Shown piece after piece: positions 1 through 8,700 of a stretch of 64,000 nucleotides of DNA (position 1 is its first letter; every line of letters starts with the position of its first letter). This DNA comes from Microbacterium maritypicum. GTDB taxonomy: Bacteria > Actinomycetota > Actinomycetes > Actinomycetales > Microbacteriaceae. The stretch spans positions 3,224,001 through 3,288,000 of the forward strand of contig NZ_CP168030.1 of the NCBI RefSeq assembly GCF_041529975.1. The letters are read 5' to 3'. The position numbers and the translations under genes are program-made. Below the pieces are notes generated by a model. It was not told the DNA's origin and searched no databases. It worked only from the letters and a program-made list of their open reading frames with translations.

Positions 1-1
1 C

Positions 2-820
2 GAGTATCTGAAACGCTTCCACTCCGTCGACGTGACCCTGCTGCCGGTGGATACCGGCGGACGGATCTCTGCGGATGCCGTCACCGCGGCGATCCGCCCC
101 GACACCGCGCTGGTCTCGGTGGGACACGCGAACAACGAGATCGGCACCGTTCAGGATGCAGCGGCGCTGTCGGCCGTCACCCGCGCCGCTCGCGTTCCGC
201 TGCACCTCGACGCCGTGCAGTCGGCCGGATGGCTTCCCCTGCACGAGCTCGGTGCCGATGCAGTATCGATCGCCGGGCACAAGCTCGGCGCCCCCAAGGG
301 GATCGGCGCACTCGCCGTGCGCGGACGTGTGCCCATCGAGCCTCTGCTGCACGGTGGCGGTCAGGAACGCGGGCGGCGCTCGGGCACCGAGAACGTCGCC
401 GGGGCTGTGGCGCTCGCGACCGCGCTGGAGCTCGCGGAGCAGGAACGGGCGACCGTGACGGCGCGGGTGGGTTCGGCCACCGCGCGGTTCATCTCCCTCG
501 TGCTGAACAGCGTTCCGGAAGCCGCGCTCACCGGCGACGCCGTGCGCCGTCTGCCCGGGACGGCGAGCTTCACGTTCGCCGGCACCAGTGGAGAGTCCGT
601 GCTGCTGGAGCTGGAGCGCCGCGGGGTCATCTCCTCCAGTGGCTCGGCGTGCGCGGCCGGCAGCGACGAGCCTTCGCACGTGCTCCTCGCGTGCGGTGTT
701 CCTGCCGAAGTGGCCCAGACATCCGTCCGGTTCACCTTCGGGCGGGAGGAGCTCCCTGAGGACGCACCCGAGCGGCTGGCTGCCCTCGTCGCGGAGTCCG
801 TGCGTGCGGCGCGAGGCTGA
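2..820 (+). CDS. cysteine desulfurase, NifS/IscS family (5' end outside window)
   Basis: PLP enzyme that removes sulfur from cysteine for Fe-S cluster and thio-modification pathways. The frame is open from base 2, so the start lies upstream of the window; 272 codons are seen. The PLP lysine is in the motif AGHKLGAPKG (codon at 281-283). The persulfide cysteine sits in SSGSACAAGS (codon at 650-652). The histidine-rich substrate segment LHLDAVQSAGW also fits class V aminotransferases. Family members are near 380-400 residues, so roughly the first 110 are missing. Whether it serves Fe-S assembly or tRNA thiolation cannot be told without the upstream neighbours. Confidence 0.93.
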   Translation, partial: EYLKRFHSVDVTLLPVDTGGRISADAVTAAIRPDTALVSVGHANNEIGTVQDAAALSAVTRAARVPLHLDAVQSAGWLPLHELGADAVSIAGHKLGAPKGIGALAVRGRVPIEPLLHGGGQERGRRSGTENVAGAVALATALELAEQERATVTARVGSATARFISLVLNSVPEAALTGDAVRRLPGTASFTFAGTSGESVLLELERRGVISSSGSACAAGSDEPSHVLLACGVPAEVAQTSVRFTFGREELPEDAPERLAALVAESVRAARG

Positions 821-830
821 TGCACAGCCA

Positions 831-836
831 TAGACT
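831..836 (+). promoter_or_regulatory. -10 element TAGACT
   Basis: TAGACT ends six bases before the GTG at 843, so the glycosyltransferase mRNA probably starts at or next to its start codon. No good -35 is visible. Confidence 0.5.
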
Positions 837-842
837 CGGCTG

Positions 843-1790
843 GTGACCGCTGCCGCCCCGATCGTGACCGTGATCGTCCCCGGACGCGACATCGCCGCCT
901 TCGCCCCCGCCGCACTCGACTCGCTGCGTGCACAGACCGAGTTGCGATGGCGCGCGATCCTCATCGACGACGGTTCGACCGACGACACCGGTGCGATCTT
1001 CGACGCGGCGGCCGCCGCCGACGACCGGTTCACGGCCATCCACCACGCCGCATCCCGCGGCCTCGGCGCCGCGCGCAACGTCGGCCTCGACCTCGTGGAC
1101 ACGCCCTATCTCGGGTTCCTCGACGGTGACGACGAGCTTCTGCCCCACGCGCTCGCGCGGATGACGGGCACACTCGAAGCGACCGGGAGCGACTTCGTGG
1201 CGGGCGCCTACGTGCGCTCACGCTCGCAGGGAGCAGCGTATGTCGCCGGGCGCGTGCAGCCCTGGGTGGCGGCGGCGACCTCGCCGGAGCGCCTCGGCAC
1301 CGCACTCGCGGCACACCCGCGGGCGGTGTCGAACATCGTCGCCTGGTCCAAGGTGAGCCGCACCGAGTTCTGGCAGGATCTCCGCTTCCCCGAGAGGGTC
1401 GCGTACGAGGACCAGGTGGTCGCCCAGCTCATGTACACCCGGGCGCGGGCCTTCGATGTGATCCCCGATGTCGTCGTGCAGTGGCGGCTGCGTGCCGACG
1501 GCACCTCGATCACGCAGGGCAAGGCCCAGCTGCCTGTACTGAAGGACTACCTCGCTGCGCTGCGCGGCGGCATCCGTGTGCTGCACGAGGCGGGTGCCCG
1601 AGGCTCGGTAGTCGCGCGGCTCGAGCTCATCCTCGCCATGGACATGCCGTCCCTGCTCGACATCGCGAGCAGCCACCCCGACCCGGCATACGCCGCCGAG
1701 GTCGACGCCTTCATCGCAGAGCTGCGGGCACTCCCCGAGTTCGCCGATGCCTCCCCCGATCCCACCATCACCGCCGCACTCGCGTGGTGA
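843..1790 (+). CDS. family 2 glycosyltransferase
   Basis: Predicted cytoplasmic GT-A glycosyltransferase of 315 residues. The N-terminal half shows the nucleotide-sugar fold: a beta-strand start IVTVIVPGRD, IDDGSTDDTG near residue 40, the GLGAARNVGLD segment and the metal-binding DGDD near residue 98. The C-terminal half is unlike well-known subgroups. The GTG start is chosen because TAGACT lies six bases upstream and the frame upstream belongs to the previous gene. Acceptor unknown; a role in cell-wall or teichoic-type glycopolymer synthesis is an inference only. It is followed by an SDR gene on the same strand. Confidence 0.85.
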   Translation: MTAAAPIVTVIVPGRDIAAFAPAALDSLRAQTELRWRAILIDDGSTDDTGAIFDAAAAADDRFTAIHHAASRGLGAARNVGLDLVDTPYLGFLDGDDELLPHALARMTGTLEATGSDFVAGAYVRSRSQGAAYVAGRVQPWVAAATSPERLGTALAAHPRAVSNIVAWSKVSRTEFWQDLRFPERVAYEDQVVAQLMYTRARAFDVIPDVVVQWRLRADGTSITQGKAQLPVLKDYLAALRGGIRVLHEAGARGSVVARLELILAMDMPSLLDIASSHPDPAYAAEVDAFIAELRALPEFADASPDPTITAALAW

Positions 1791-1825
1791 CGCCGCACAG
1801 CTGAACGAACGATCCGGATGACCGC

Positions 1826-2599
1826 ATGAACGATTACCTCGCCTCCCTCTTCTCGCTCGAGGGCCGCACCGCGGTCGTCACCGGCGGCAGCTCCGGCATC
1901 GGCCGCGGCATCGCCACGGCACTCGCCCGGTCCGGTGCCGCCACGGTCGTCGTCGCGCGCGGCGAGGCCCGCATCGAGGAGACCGTCGAGGAACTCCGCG
2001 CGCACGGCTGCCGCGCGGCCGGAGTCGTCGGCGACCTCAGCACGCGGTCGGGCATCCGTGCCCTCGCGGAGGCCGCTGTCCAGCCGTTCGGGGAGCCCGA
2101 CATCCTGGTGAACTCCGCGGGCATCAACATCCGTCCGCCGTTCGCGGAGATCACCGAAGACGACTGGGACGCGACGATGACCGTCAACGCCCTCGCGCCC
2201 TTCCTGCTCGGTCAGCGCTACGCGCAGGGCATGGCGGAGCGCGGCTACGGCAGGCTCATCCACATCAGCTCCCAGCAGGCGCATCGAGCTTTCGTCGGCA
2301 GTGGCGTCTACGGCGCCTCGAAGGGGGCGGTGGAGTCGCTGATGCGCTCCGAGGCCGAAGCATGGGGAGGGACCGGAGTGACCAGCAACACGCTGGTACC
2401 CGGGTTCGTGCTGACGCCGCTGAACGCCCGTCTGCAGCAGGACCCGGCGAAGATCGCCGAGCTGGCCGCCCGCACGATGATCGGCCGCAACGGGCTCCCG
2501 AGTGACTTCGCCGGCGCGGCCGTCTTCCTCGCTGGAGCCGGTTCGGGCTATGTCACCGGCCACTCCCTGTTCGTCGACGGTGGACTGTCGGTGCACTGA
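1826..2599 (+). CDS. SDR family oxidoreductase
   Basis: NAD(P)-dependent short-chain dehydrogenase of 257 residues, similar in shape to gluconate 5-dehydrogenase and 3-oxoacyl-ACP reductase types. The Rossmann motif TGGSSGIG is at residues 18-25, NSAG near 90, the catalytic serine in HISSQQ near 150 and the YGASK pair near 163-167. The C-terminal segment YVTGHSLFVDGG is typical of classical SDRs. Substrate cannot be assigned from sequence. It lies 35 bases after the glycosyltransferase and converges on the ABC exporter gene. Confidence 0.88.
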   Translation: MNDYLASLFSLEGRTAVVTGGSSGIGRGIATALARSGAATVVVARGEARIEETVEELRAHGCRAAGVVGDLSTRSGIRALAEAAVQPFGEPDILVNSAGINIRPPFAEITEDDWDATMTVNALAPFLLGQRYAQGMAERGYGRLIHISSQQAHRAFVGSGVYGASKGAVESLMRSEAEAWGGTGVTSNTLVPGFVLTPLNARLQQDPAKIAELAARTMIGRNGLPSDFAGAAVFLAGAGSGYVTGHSLFVDGGLSVH

Positions 2600-2612
2600 C
2601 ACCCGGAGCGGT

Positions 2613-4667
2613 TCAGGGTTCGGGCGGGTAAACCCGTTCGTCGGGGCGGGGCTCGGCGAGCAGCGGCACCGCCGCGGTGATGGCCGCGACGGCATCGGCG
2701 CCGGCGGAGTCCGCGGGTGCTCGATCTGCACGGCGGTCGGTGAGCGCGGCCCCGACTCCCCCGGTGACGGCCGCTTCGACCGCGGCCTCGGTGTCGAGCA
2801 CGCGCGATGCGGCGACCTGCTGCGCGGCGAGCTCCGCATACAACCCACCCCGCGCGAGCAACTCGGAGTGGGTTCCCGACTCGACGATGCGCCCTGCCTC
2901 GAGCACGTGGATCACATCGGCACCCATCACGGTGGACAGGCGGTGCGCGATGGACAGCGTCGTGCGCCCCTTCGCCGCCTCGTCGAGCGCCTCCTGCACC
3001 ACGCGCTCCGACACGGTGTCGAGGGCCGACGTCGCCTCATCCAGGAGAAGTACCGGCGGATCCTTCAGCAGCACGCGCGCGATCGCGATGCGCTGCTTCT
3101 CCCCGCCCGAGAGCCGGTACCCGCGCTCACCGACCACGGTGTCGTATCCCTGTTCGAACCCGGCGATGATGTGGTGGATGTTGGCCGCGGTGCACGCGGC
3201 GATCAGCTCCTGCTCTGTCGCATCCGGCTTGGCATAGCGGAGGTTCTCGCGGATCGTCGCGTGGAACAGGTAGGTCTCCTGCGACACGATGCCCACGTGG
3301 TCGATGATCGACTCCTGCGTGAGCGTGCGCACATCGGCGCCCGCGAAGAGCACCGAGCCGCCCTTGGCTTCGTACAGCCGCGGCGCGAGGTACAGGATCG
3401 TCGTCTTGCCCGCACCCGAGGGGCCGACGAACGCCACGTGCTGCCCGGGTTCGGCGACGAACGAGACGCCGTCCAGCGTCGGTCGGGCATCGGCCGAGGC
3501 GTCCGGGTAGCGGAAGAGCACATCGGCGAACTCGAGCCGCCCCTTGGGGCCCGGTGCCTCGTCGACGGTGATCGCATCCGGAGCGTCCTGGATCTCGGGC
3601 ACCAGGTCGAGGTACTCGAAGATGCGGGCGAACAGCGCCGAAGATGTCTGCAGATCGAGCGAGACCCGCATCAGGCCCATCAGCGGCATGAGGAGCCGCG
3701 CCTGCACCGTGGTGAATGCGACGACGGTTCCCGCCGTGATCGCCCCGGTGCCCCCGGCGATGAGATAGCCCGAGACGAGGTAGATGACCGCCGGCACGCT
3801 GGCCATGAGCACCTGCACGACCGCGAAGAAGCCCTGACCACTCATGGCCCTGCGCACCTGAAGAACGACCTGGTTGCGGTTCTCGGCCTGATAGCGCTCC
3901 GACTCCGTGCGCTGACGGTTGAACGACTTCGAGAGCAGCATGCCCGAGACGCTCAGCGTCTCCTGCGTGATCGAGGTCAACTCCGACAGGGATTCCTGCG
4001 TCTCTCCCGCGATCCGCGCCCGCACCTGGCCCACCTTGCGCTGGACGAAGATGAGGAACGGCATCATGATCACGGCGATGAGGGTGAGGCGCCAGTCGAT
4101 CAGGATCATCGCGACGAGCGAGGCGATGACGGTCACGACGTTGCCCAGGATGCTGGTGACGGTGTTGGTCAGCACGCCGGAGACGCCGCCCACGTCGTTC
4201 TGCAGCCGGGACTGGATCACTCCTGTCTTCGTCCGCGTGAAGAATCCGAGCTCCATGGCCTGGAGGTGCTCGAAGAGCTTCACCCGCAGGTCGCCGGTGA
4301 CGCTGTTGCCCACGGTGGAGGTGAGCCAGGTCTGCGCCACACCGAGGACGGCGGAGAGCAGGAAGAGCCCGACCATCGCGGCGACGAGCCAGGCCAGCAG
4401 CTCGAGATGCGGCCCGCCGCCGGCGACCGGGAACAGCGCGTCATCGAAGATGCGCTGCACGATCAGAGGCGGGATGACGGCGATCGCCGCGCCGACGACC
4501 ACGAGCACTCCCGTGAGGAAGATGCGCGCGCGGTAGGCACGGAACAGGGAGACGACCCGTGAACCGAGGCCGCTGATCCGCGGCGCCTCGGCATTCAGCT
4601 TCCGCTGCGTATCCTCATCGACCCCGCGGAAGCTCGCTCCTCCACCTCGTCCACCGCCCATGCTCAT
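2613..4667 (-). CDS. ABC exporter, fused TMD-NBD half transporter
   Basis: 684-residue lipid/drug-type ABC exporter. Residues about 45-330 hold the six-helix membrane domain. The ATPase follows with Walker A GPSGAGKT, Q-loop region, signature RLSGGEKQR, Walker B VLLLDEATSAL and H-loop SIAHRLST. A C-terminal tail of about 80 Ala-rich residues is extra. The start MSMGGGRGG at 4667 is preferred because an upstream extension has no family similarity and TACGCT lies six bases before this ATG. Probably works as a homodimer. Divergent from an MFS exporter; substrate unknown. Confidence 0.9.
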   Translation of the reverse strand: MSMGGGRGGGASFRGVDEDTQRKLNAEAPRISGLGSRVVSLFRAYRARIFLTGVLVVVGAAIAVIPPLIVQRIFDDALFPVAGGGPHLELLAWLVAAMVGLFLLSAVLGVAQTWLTSTVGNSVTGDLRVKLFEHLQAMELGFFTRTKTGVIQSRLQNDVGGVSGVLTNTVTSILGNVVTVIASLVAMILIDWRLTLIAVIMMPFLIFVQRKVGQVRARIAGETQESLSELTSITQETLSVSGMLLSKSFNRQRTESERYQAENRNQVVLQVRRAMSGQGFFAVVQVLMASVPAVIYLVSGYLIAGGTGAITAGTVVAFTTVQARLLMPLMGLMRVSLDLQTSSALFARIFEYLDLVPEIQDAPDAITVDEAPGPKGRLEFADVLFRYPDASADARPTLDGVSFVAEPGQHVAFVGPSGAGKTTILYLAPRLYEAKGGSVLFAGADVRTLTQESIIDHVGIVSQETYLFHATIRENLRYAKPDATEQELIAACTAANIHHIIAGFEQGYDTVVGERGYRLSGGEKQRIAIARVLLKDPPVLLLDEATSALDTVSERVVQEALDEAAKGRTTLSIAHRLSTVMGADVIHVLEAGRIVESGTHSELLARGGLYAELAAQQVAASRVLDTEAAVEAAVTGGVGAALTDRRADRAPADSAGADAVAAITAAVPLLAEPRPDERVYPPEP

Positions 4668-4673
4668 GGCGCC

Positions 4674-4679
4674 AGCGTA
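4674..4679 (-). promoter_or_regulatory. -10 element TACGCT
   Basis: Reads TACGCT on the minus strand, six bases before the ATG at 4667, which supports that start and a leaderless ABC exporter mRNA. Confidence 0.5.
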
Positions 4680-4828
4680 CTCAGCCCCCGCGACATCGAG
4701 GCCGCCCGGATCTGCCGACAGCGGATTTCTGTGAGTTCGGAATGAAATGTCCGCACCCGCCGTTACGCTGAAGGACTCTTGCGAACTCTCGCGATATCTC
4801 CATTTCTTCTTCGCCCAGGAGGCCGCCC

Positions 4829-6307
4829 ATGTCTGCCGTCGATACCGGCTCCATCTCGACGACCCCCGCACCGGCAGCGGGTGAGATCTCGCGCAAGGAC
4901 ATGCGCGTGATCTGGCTGCTGCTCGTCGCTGCGTTCGTCGCCATCCTCAACGAGACCACGATGGGGATCGCGATCCCGCATCTGAACGCCGATCTCGGCA
5001 TCCCGCCCGAGCTCGGCCAGTGGCTCACCAGTGCCTTCATGCTGACGATGGCCGTCGTGATCCCGACCACCGGTTTCATCCTGCAGCGCTTCACCACGCG
5101 GCAGGTCTTCATCGCCGCGATGATCGCGTTCTCGCTCGGCACGCTCGTCGCGCTGGTCGCTCCCGGTTTCTCGATCCTGCTCGTGGGGCGCGTCATCCAG
5201 GCCGCCGGTACCGGCATCATGATGCCGCTGCTGATGACGACGATCATGAACGTCGTTCCGCCGCAGTCCCGAGGTCGGATGATGGGCCGCGTCGGCCTGG
5301 TCATCTCGCTCGCCCCGGCGATCGGACCCACCATCGCCGGTGCCGTGCTCGAGACACTGAACTGGCGCGCGCTCTTCGCGATCATCCTCCCGATCGCGCT
5401 CATCGCGCTCTTCATGGGCGTGAAGTGGATGACGAACCTCGGCGAGACCCGCGTCGTCCCGCTCGACGTCCTCTCGATCCCTCTCGCGGCGCTCGGCTTC
5501 GGCGGCATCGTGTTCGGCCTCAGCCAGTTCGGCGGCGAAGGCGGATCCGGCGAGACCACGGGCATCATCGCTCTGGTCGTCGGCGCGGTGTCGCTGGCGC
5601 TGTTCGTGTGGCGTCAGCTCATCCTGCAGCGTGTCGACGACGCACTGCTCGACCTGCGCGTCTTCCGCTCGAGCAACTTCACGTTCTCGGTGATCATCAT
5701 GACGATCCTGGCGCTGTCGATGTTCGGAACGCTGACCCTGCTGCCGCAGTACCTGCAGAACGTCGCGGGGCTGAACGCCCTCGAGTCCGGCCTGATCCTG
5801 CTCCCCGGCTCGGTGCTGATGGGTCTGCTGGGTCCGGTCATGGGTCGCGTGTACGACGCGCGCGGCACGCGGCCGCTGCTGATCCCGGGCACGATCCTCG
5901 TGTCGGCGGCGCTGTTCTTCTACTCCACGGTCGGCGAGCACACCGTGTGGTGGGTGCTCATCATCGTGCAGGCGGCCATGTCCGTCGGACTGGCGATGTC
6001 GTTCACGCCCCTGTTCTCGGCCTCGCTCGGTTCGCTGCAGCGGTCGTTGTACTCACACGGTTCCGCTGTGCTGAACACGCTCCAGCAGGTCGGCGGCGCG
6101 GCCGGTGTCGCTCTGCTGACGGTCACCTACTCGGCGATCCTGCACGCCGGCGAGGGCGAAGGCCTGTCGCGAGCAGCGGCCGGAGCACCGGGCGCGCGCA
6201 TGGCGTTCCTCATCGCCGCGATCATCTCGCTCGCCGCGGTGGCGCTCAGCCCGTTCGTCCGCAAGCCCGCCGACGACGCCGGCGAGGGCTTCCACGGCGG
6301 CCACTGA
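4829..6307 (+). CDS. DHA2-type MFS multidrug efflux transporter
   Basis: 492-residue integral membrane exporter with about 14 predicted helices, as in EmrB/LmrB-type drug:proton antiporters. The N-terminal helix ends in NETTMGIAIPHL, which is the family's conserved D1/A region variant, and VGRVIQAAGTGIMMPL matches motif C-like sequence in helix 5. The start has a strong AGGAGG six bases upstream, so this mRNA has a leader. Divergent from an ABC exporter across 161 bases, so the pair may share control, but no regulator gene is adjacent. Confidence 0.9.
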   Translation: MSAVDTGSISTTPAPAAGEISRKDMRVIWLLLVAAFVAILNETTMGIAIPHLNADLGIPPELGQWLTSAFMLTMAVVIPTTGFILQRFTTRQVFIAAMIAFSLGTLVALVAPGFSILLVGRVIQAAGTGIMMPLLMTTIMNVVPPQSRGRMMGRVGLVISLAPAIGPTIAGAVLETLNWRALFAIILPIALIALFMGVKWMTNLGETRVVPLDVLSIPLAALGFGGIVFGLSQFGGEGGSGETTGIIALVVGAVSLALFVWRQLILQRVDDALLDLRVFRSSNFTFSVIIMTILALSMFGTLTLLPQYLQNVAGLNALESGLILLPGSVLMGLLGPVMGRVYDARGTRPLLIPGTILVSAALFFYSTVGEHTVWWVLIIVQAAMSVGLAMSFTPLFSASLGSLQRSLYSHGSAVLNTLQQVGGAAGVALLTVTYSAILHAGEGEGLSRAAAGAPGARMAFLIAAIISLAAVALSPFVRKPADDAGEGFHGGH

Positions 6308-6340
6308 CCCCGAGCGCTCGCACGCGACGGCGTCTGCCGA

Positions 6341-6487
6341 CTACTCGGCCTTCGGGGCGGGGAAGTGGCAGACGCCGTTGCTGCAATAGCCGGCGGCATC
6401 GCCCTCGAGCAGGTCCAGGGCTCCCGGGAGCGGCTGCAGCCCGATGGGCGCTTCCTGCTGCACGGTGTCCTCCGGCGTCTTCTTCAT
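6341..6487 (-). CDS. 48-residue cysteine-containing small protein
   Basis: A short reading frame on the minus strand starting MKKTPEDTVQQ and ending FPAPKAE. Residues 36-42 read YCSNGVC followed by HF, a Cys-X4-Cys-His arrangement that could bind metal or form a disulfide. It lies between the MFS gene and the acyltransferase gene, opposite to both. Codon use matches the genome (GC-rich third positions) and it ends cleanly with TAG. Function not recognised. The case for coding rests on the motif and composition; conservation must decide. Confidence 0.55.
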   Translation of the reverse strand: MKKTPEDTVQQEAPIGLQPLPGALDLLEGDAAGYCSNGVCHFPAPKAE

Positions 6488-6570
6488 CCCTCGATCGTAC
6501 GCCTGCTCCGAGGCGGTGGCGCCGAAGCCGCACGCCGGGTGCGGACAGCGGCTCGACAGCCGTTCTCCCC

Positions 6571-6576
6571 TACGGT
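6571..6576 (+). promoter_or_regulatory. -10 element TACGGT
   Basis: TACGGT ends six bases before the ATG at 6583 of the acyltransferase gene, giving a likely leaderless transcript. Confidence 0.45.
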
Positions 6577-6582
6577 TGATCC

Positions 6583-7176
6583 ATGCTCAAACGACTCCTC
6601 GCCCGCATGTTCTGGGCGTTCAGCAGATGGACGCTCACGAGCGAGGCAGCCCCCACACGCCCGACGGTGCTCGTCGGCGCCCCGCATACCAGCAACTGGG
6701 ACTTCGTCCTCATGCTCGCGATCGCCTGGCGACTCGGCATCGACGTGCACTGGCTCGGGAAGAAGAGCCTCTTCCGCGGCTGGCGAGGTCCGCTCATGCG
6801 TGGTCTCGGCGGCATCCCCGTGGATCGCGCGGACCCGGCGCGTGTGGTGAACGATGTCGTCGGGCAGGTGCACGCCGGAACGGTCTTCGGGCTCGTGGTC
6901 ACCCCGGACGGGACCCGTGGCGGCAACGAGTACTGGAAGTCGGGCTTCTACCGCATCGCACGCGAGACGGGGATGCCGGTCACACTCGGCTTCGTCGATC
7001 GCACGACGATGACCACGGGCCTCGGTCCCACGATCGACCTCACCGGAGACGTCGCCGCGGACATGGACCGGATCCGAGCGTTCTACGCCGACAAGGCCGG
7101 GGCCCGACCCGAGCGTCGCACCGAGCCGCGGCTTCGCGAGGAGCAGCCCGCCCCGGGAGCCGACGCCCGCGAGTGA
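6583..7176 (+). CDS. PlsC-like acyltransferase (1-acylglycerol-3-phosphate acyltransferase family)
   Basis: 197-residue protein with the acyltransferase catalytic motif HTSNWD (HX4D) near residue 35 and the downstream GGIPVDR and TPDGTRGG segments that correspond to substrate-binding motifs of the family. Likely a peripheral membrane enzyme that transfers an acyl group to lysophosphatidate or a related acceptor. It is shorter than typical PlsC and resembles the soluble single-domain actinobacterial type. The C-terminal 25 residues are polar and probably disordered. Confidence 0.82.
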   Translation: MLKRLLARMFWAFSRWTLTSEAAPTRPTVLVGAPHTSNWDFVLMLAIAWRLGIDVHWLGKKSLFRGWRGPLMRGLGGIPVDRADPARVVNDVVGQVHAGTVFGLVVTPDGTRGGNEYWKSGFYRIARETGMPVTLGFVDRTTMTTGLGPTIDLTGDVAADMDRIRAFYADKAGARPERRTEPRLREEQPAPGADARE

Positions 7177-7198
7177 ATCTCCGCGGCTGCCGCGTGGA

Positions 7199-7405
7199 TC
7201 AGCCCGCCTCCTCCTCGGCGTGCGCGCGGGCGTAGTCGAGGTCTTCCTCGGTCAAACCCTCCACCATTCCCACGACCGCTCCGGTGATGACGCGGATCTC
7301 CTCGCGGACGTCTTCGTCGAGGTGTGGAGAGTCGCCGTCGAGAACAGAGCGGCGTGCGTCCTCCGAGAGTTCGGACCACCAATCGCTGATGGGCGGGAGC
7401 GTCAT
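7199..7405 (-). CDS. 68-residue acidic protein of unknown function
   Basis: Minus-strand frame beginning MTLPPISDWWSEL and ending HAEEEAG. It is very acidic, with predicted helices and no membrane segment or cysteines. GAAAGAAGG lies about six bases before the ATG, a good ribosome-binding site that fixes the start. It is divergent from the DUF6328 gene at 7475, leaving about 70 bases for two promoters. The product is not recognised beyond resemblance to small conserved proteins of this family of bacteria. Confidence 0.65.
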   Translation of the reverse strand: MTLPPISDWWSELSEDARRSVLDGDSPHLDEDVREEIRVITGAVVGMVEGLTEEDLDYARAHAEEEAG

Positions 7406-7474
7406 GATGCCTTCTTTCGATCCGTCGGTGCAAGAGCCTGGACATCGTGCGAGCGGCGGCACGACACTGTGATC

Positions 7475-8002
7475 ATGACATCGGATCCTCCGCGCAGCGA
7501 CCACGAACTCGATGACCGCAGGGACGGACGTGACGAGACTGCGAACGAACGCGCGGACCGCAACTGGGAAGAGCTCCTGCAGGAGCTCCGCGTGATGCAG
7601 ACGGGGACCCAGATCCTCACCGGGTTCCTCCTCGCCGTGGCATTCCAGCCGAGGTTCACCGAGATGGACGAATTCCAGCGTGACCTCTACGTCGTCCTCG
7701 TCGCCCTGGCCGCGATCGCGACCATCCTGGCGCTGGCTCCCGTGGGAATGCACCGCGCTCTGTTCGGACACCGCCGCAAACCCGAGCTCGTGCGGATCGC
7801 CGCCCGGATCGTCAGGATCGATCTGATCGTGATCGGAGCGCTGACGATCGGGGTCACGATGCTGATCGTCGACTTCACGGTCAACCGCACGGCCGGGCTC
7901 GTGGCGTTGATCTCGGCGCTCGTGCTGGTCGTCGCACTGTGGGCAGCGTTGCCGCGAATCATGCGCGGCCGACCCCGCGCCCCCGGAGCCGAGACGAACT
8001 GA
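7475..8002 (+). CDS. DUF6328 family membrane protein
   Basis: 175-residue protein. Residues about 28-45 carry WEELLQELRVMQTGTQIL, the hallmark of DUF6328, followed by four hydrophobic stretches that look like transmembrane helices, including FLLAVAFQ, VVLVALAAIATI, IVIGALTIGV and LVALISALVLVV. Function of the family is not established. ATG at 7475 is chosen over the in-frame GTG two codons earlier; GACACT lies six bases upstream and may be its -10. It is part of a cluster of small stress-type genes. Confidence 0.78.
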   Translation: MTSDPPRSDHELDDRRDGRDETANERADRNWEELLQELRVMQTGTQILTGFLLAVAFQPRFTEMDEFQRDLYVVLVALAAIATILALAPVGMHRALFGHRRKPELVRIAARIVRIDLIVIGALTIGVTMLIVDFTVNRTAGLVALISALVLVVALWAALPRIMRGRPRAPGAETN

Positions 8003-8028
8003 TCCCGATCCGAGGGGCAGGGGCGGTC

Positions 8029-8571
8029 TCAGCGACCGGCGGGGCTGCGGTTCTCAGCGCTGACCATCCAGGCGAACTGCTCGAGTCGCTCGATGACCGC
8101 GTGCAGGAGATCCGCCGACGTCGGGTCTTCCTCGTCGACGGCGTCGTGCACGTCGCGCATCGTCCCGACCGCCGCCTCCAGTCGTTCGGTCACCAGATCG
8201 ATGGTCTCGGTGGTCGAGACCTCCCCCGCGGGGAACGCGGGCAGAGTCGTAGTCTTGGCGATGGTGGCGCTGCGCCCGTCCGGAACCGCATGCAGGGCGC
8301 GCATCCGCTCCGCGATCGTGTCGCTGAACGCGCGCGCATCGTCGATGATCTCGTCGAGCTGGCGATGGGTGTCTCGGAAGTTGCGGCCCACGACGTTCCA
8401 GTGCGCCTGCTTGCCCTGGATCGCCAGTTCGAGCAGGTCCACGAGCACCAGTTGCAGGTTGCTCGCGAGCGCGGGAGAGGCAGTGAAGCCCTTCTCCGCA
8501 TTCTGCTGGCGCGTGGTCTTCACGGCACCCTTCGTCGAGCTGCCGCTCTTCTTCGTCTTCGTTTCAGCCAT
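8029..8571 (-). CDS. dps: Dps family DNA-binding ferritin-like protein
   Basis: 180-residue Dps protein that oxidises and stores iron and protects DNA in stress. The ferroxidase-site residues are visible in QAHWNVVGRNFRDTHRQLDEI, read as HWNV...H...DE across the first helices. The first 30 residues are rich in Lys/Ser/Thr (MAETKTKKSGSSTKG), a typical positively charged DNA-binding tail. GGAGGT stands about seven bases before the ATG. It is divergent from a GNAT gene with 129 bases between them. Symbol given for the family, not for a specific paralogue. Confidence 0.9.
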   Translation of the reverse strand: MAETKTKKSGSSTKGAVKTTRQQNAEKGFTASPALASNLQLVLVDLLELAIQGKQAHWNVVGRNFRDTHRQLDEIIDDARAFSDTIAERMRALHAVPDGRSATIAKTTTLPAFPAGEVSTTETIDLVTERLEAAVGTMRDVHDAVDEEDPTSADLLHAVIERLEQFAWMVSAENRSPAGR

Positions 8572-8700
8572 GTCTGTGACCTCCTGCCGGTGAGGATAGC
8601 CGGGACGGGTACGTCGCCCCGAGGGGGTTGACACCGGAAGTCCGGAGCCCGAGTGTGGCGACCAGACCCGAACGTGAGACACAAGGAGAAGCCCCGCATC

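Noticed and set aside
2502..4562. 686-codon open frame on the plus strand opposite the ABC exporter
   Set aside because: It is rich in Arg/His/Asp repeats typical of the antisense of GC-rich genes and overlaps a gene with clear ABC motifs.
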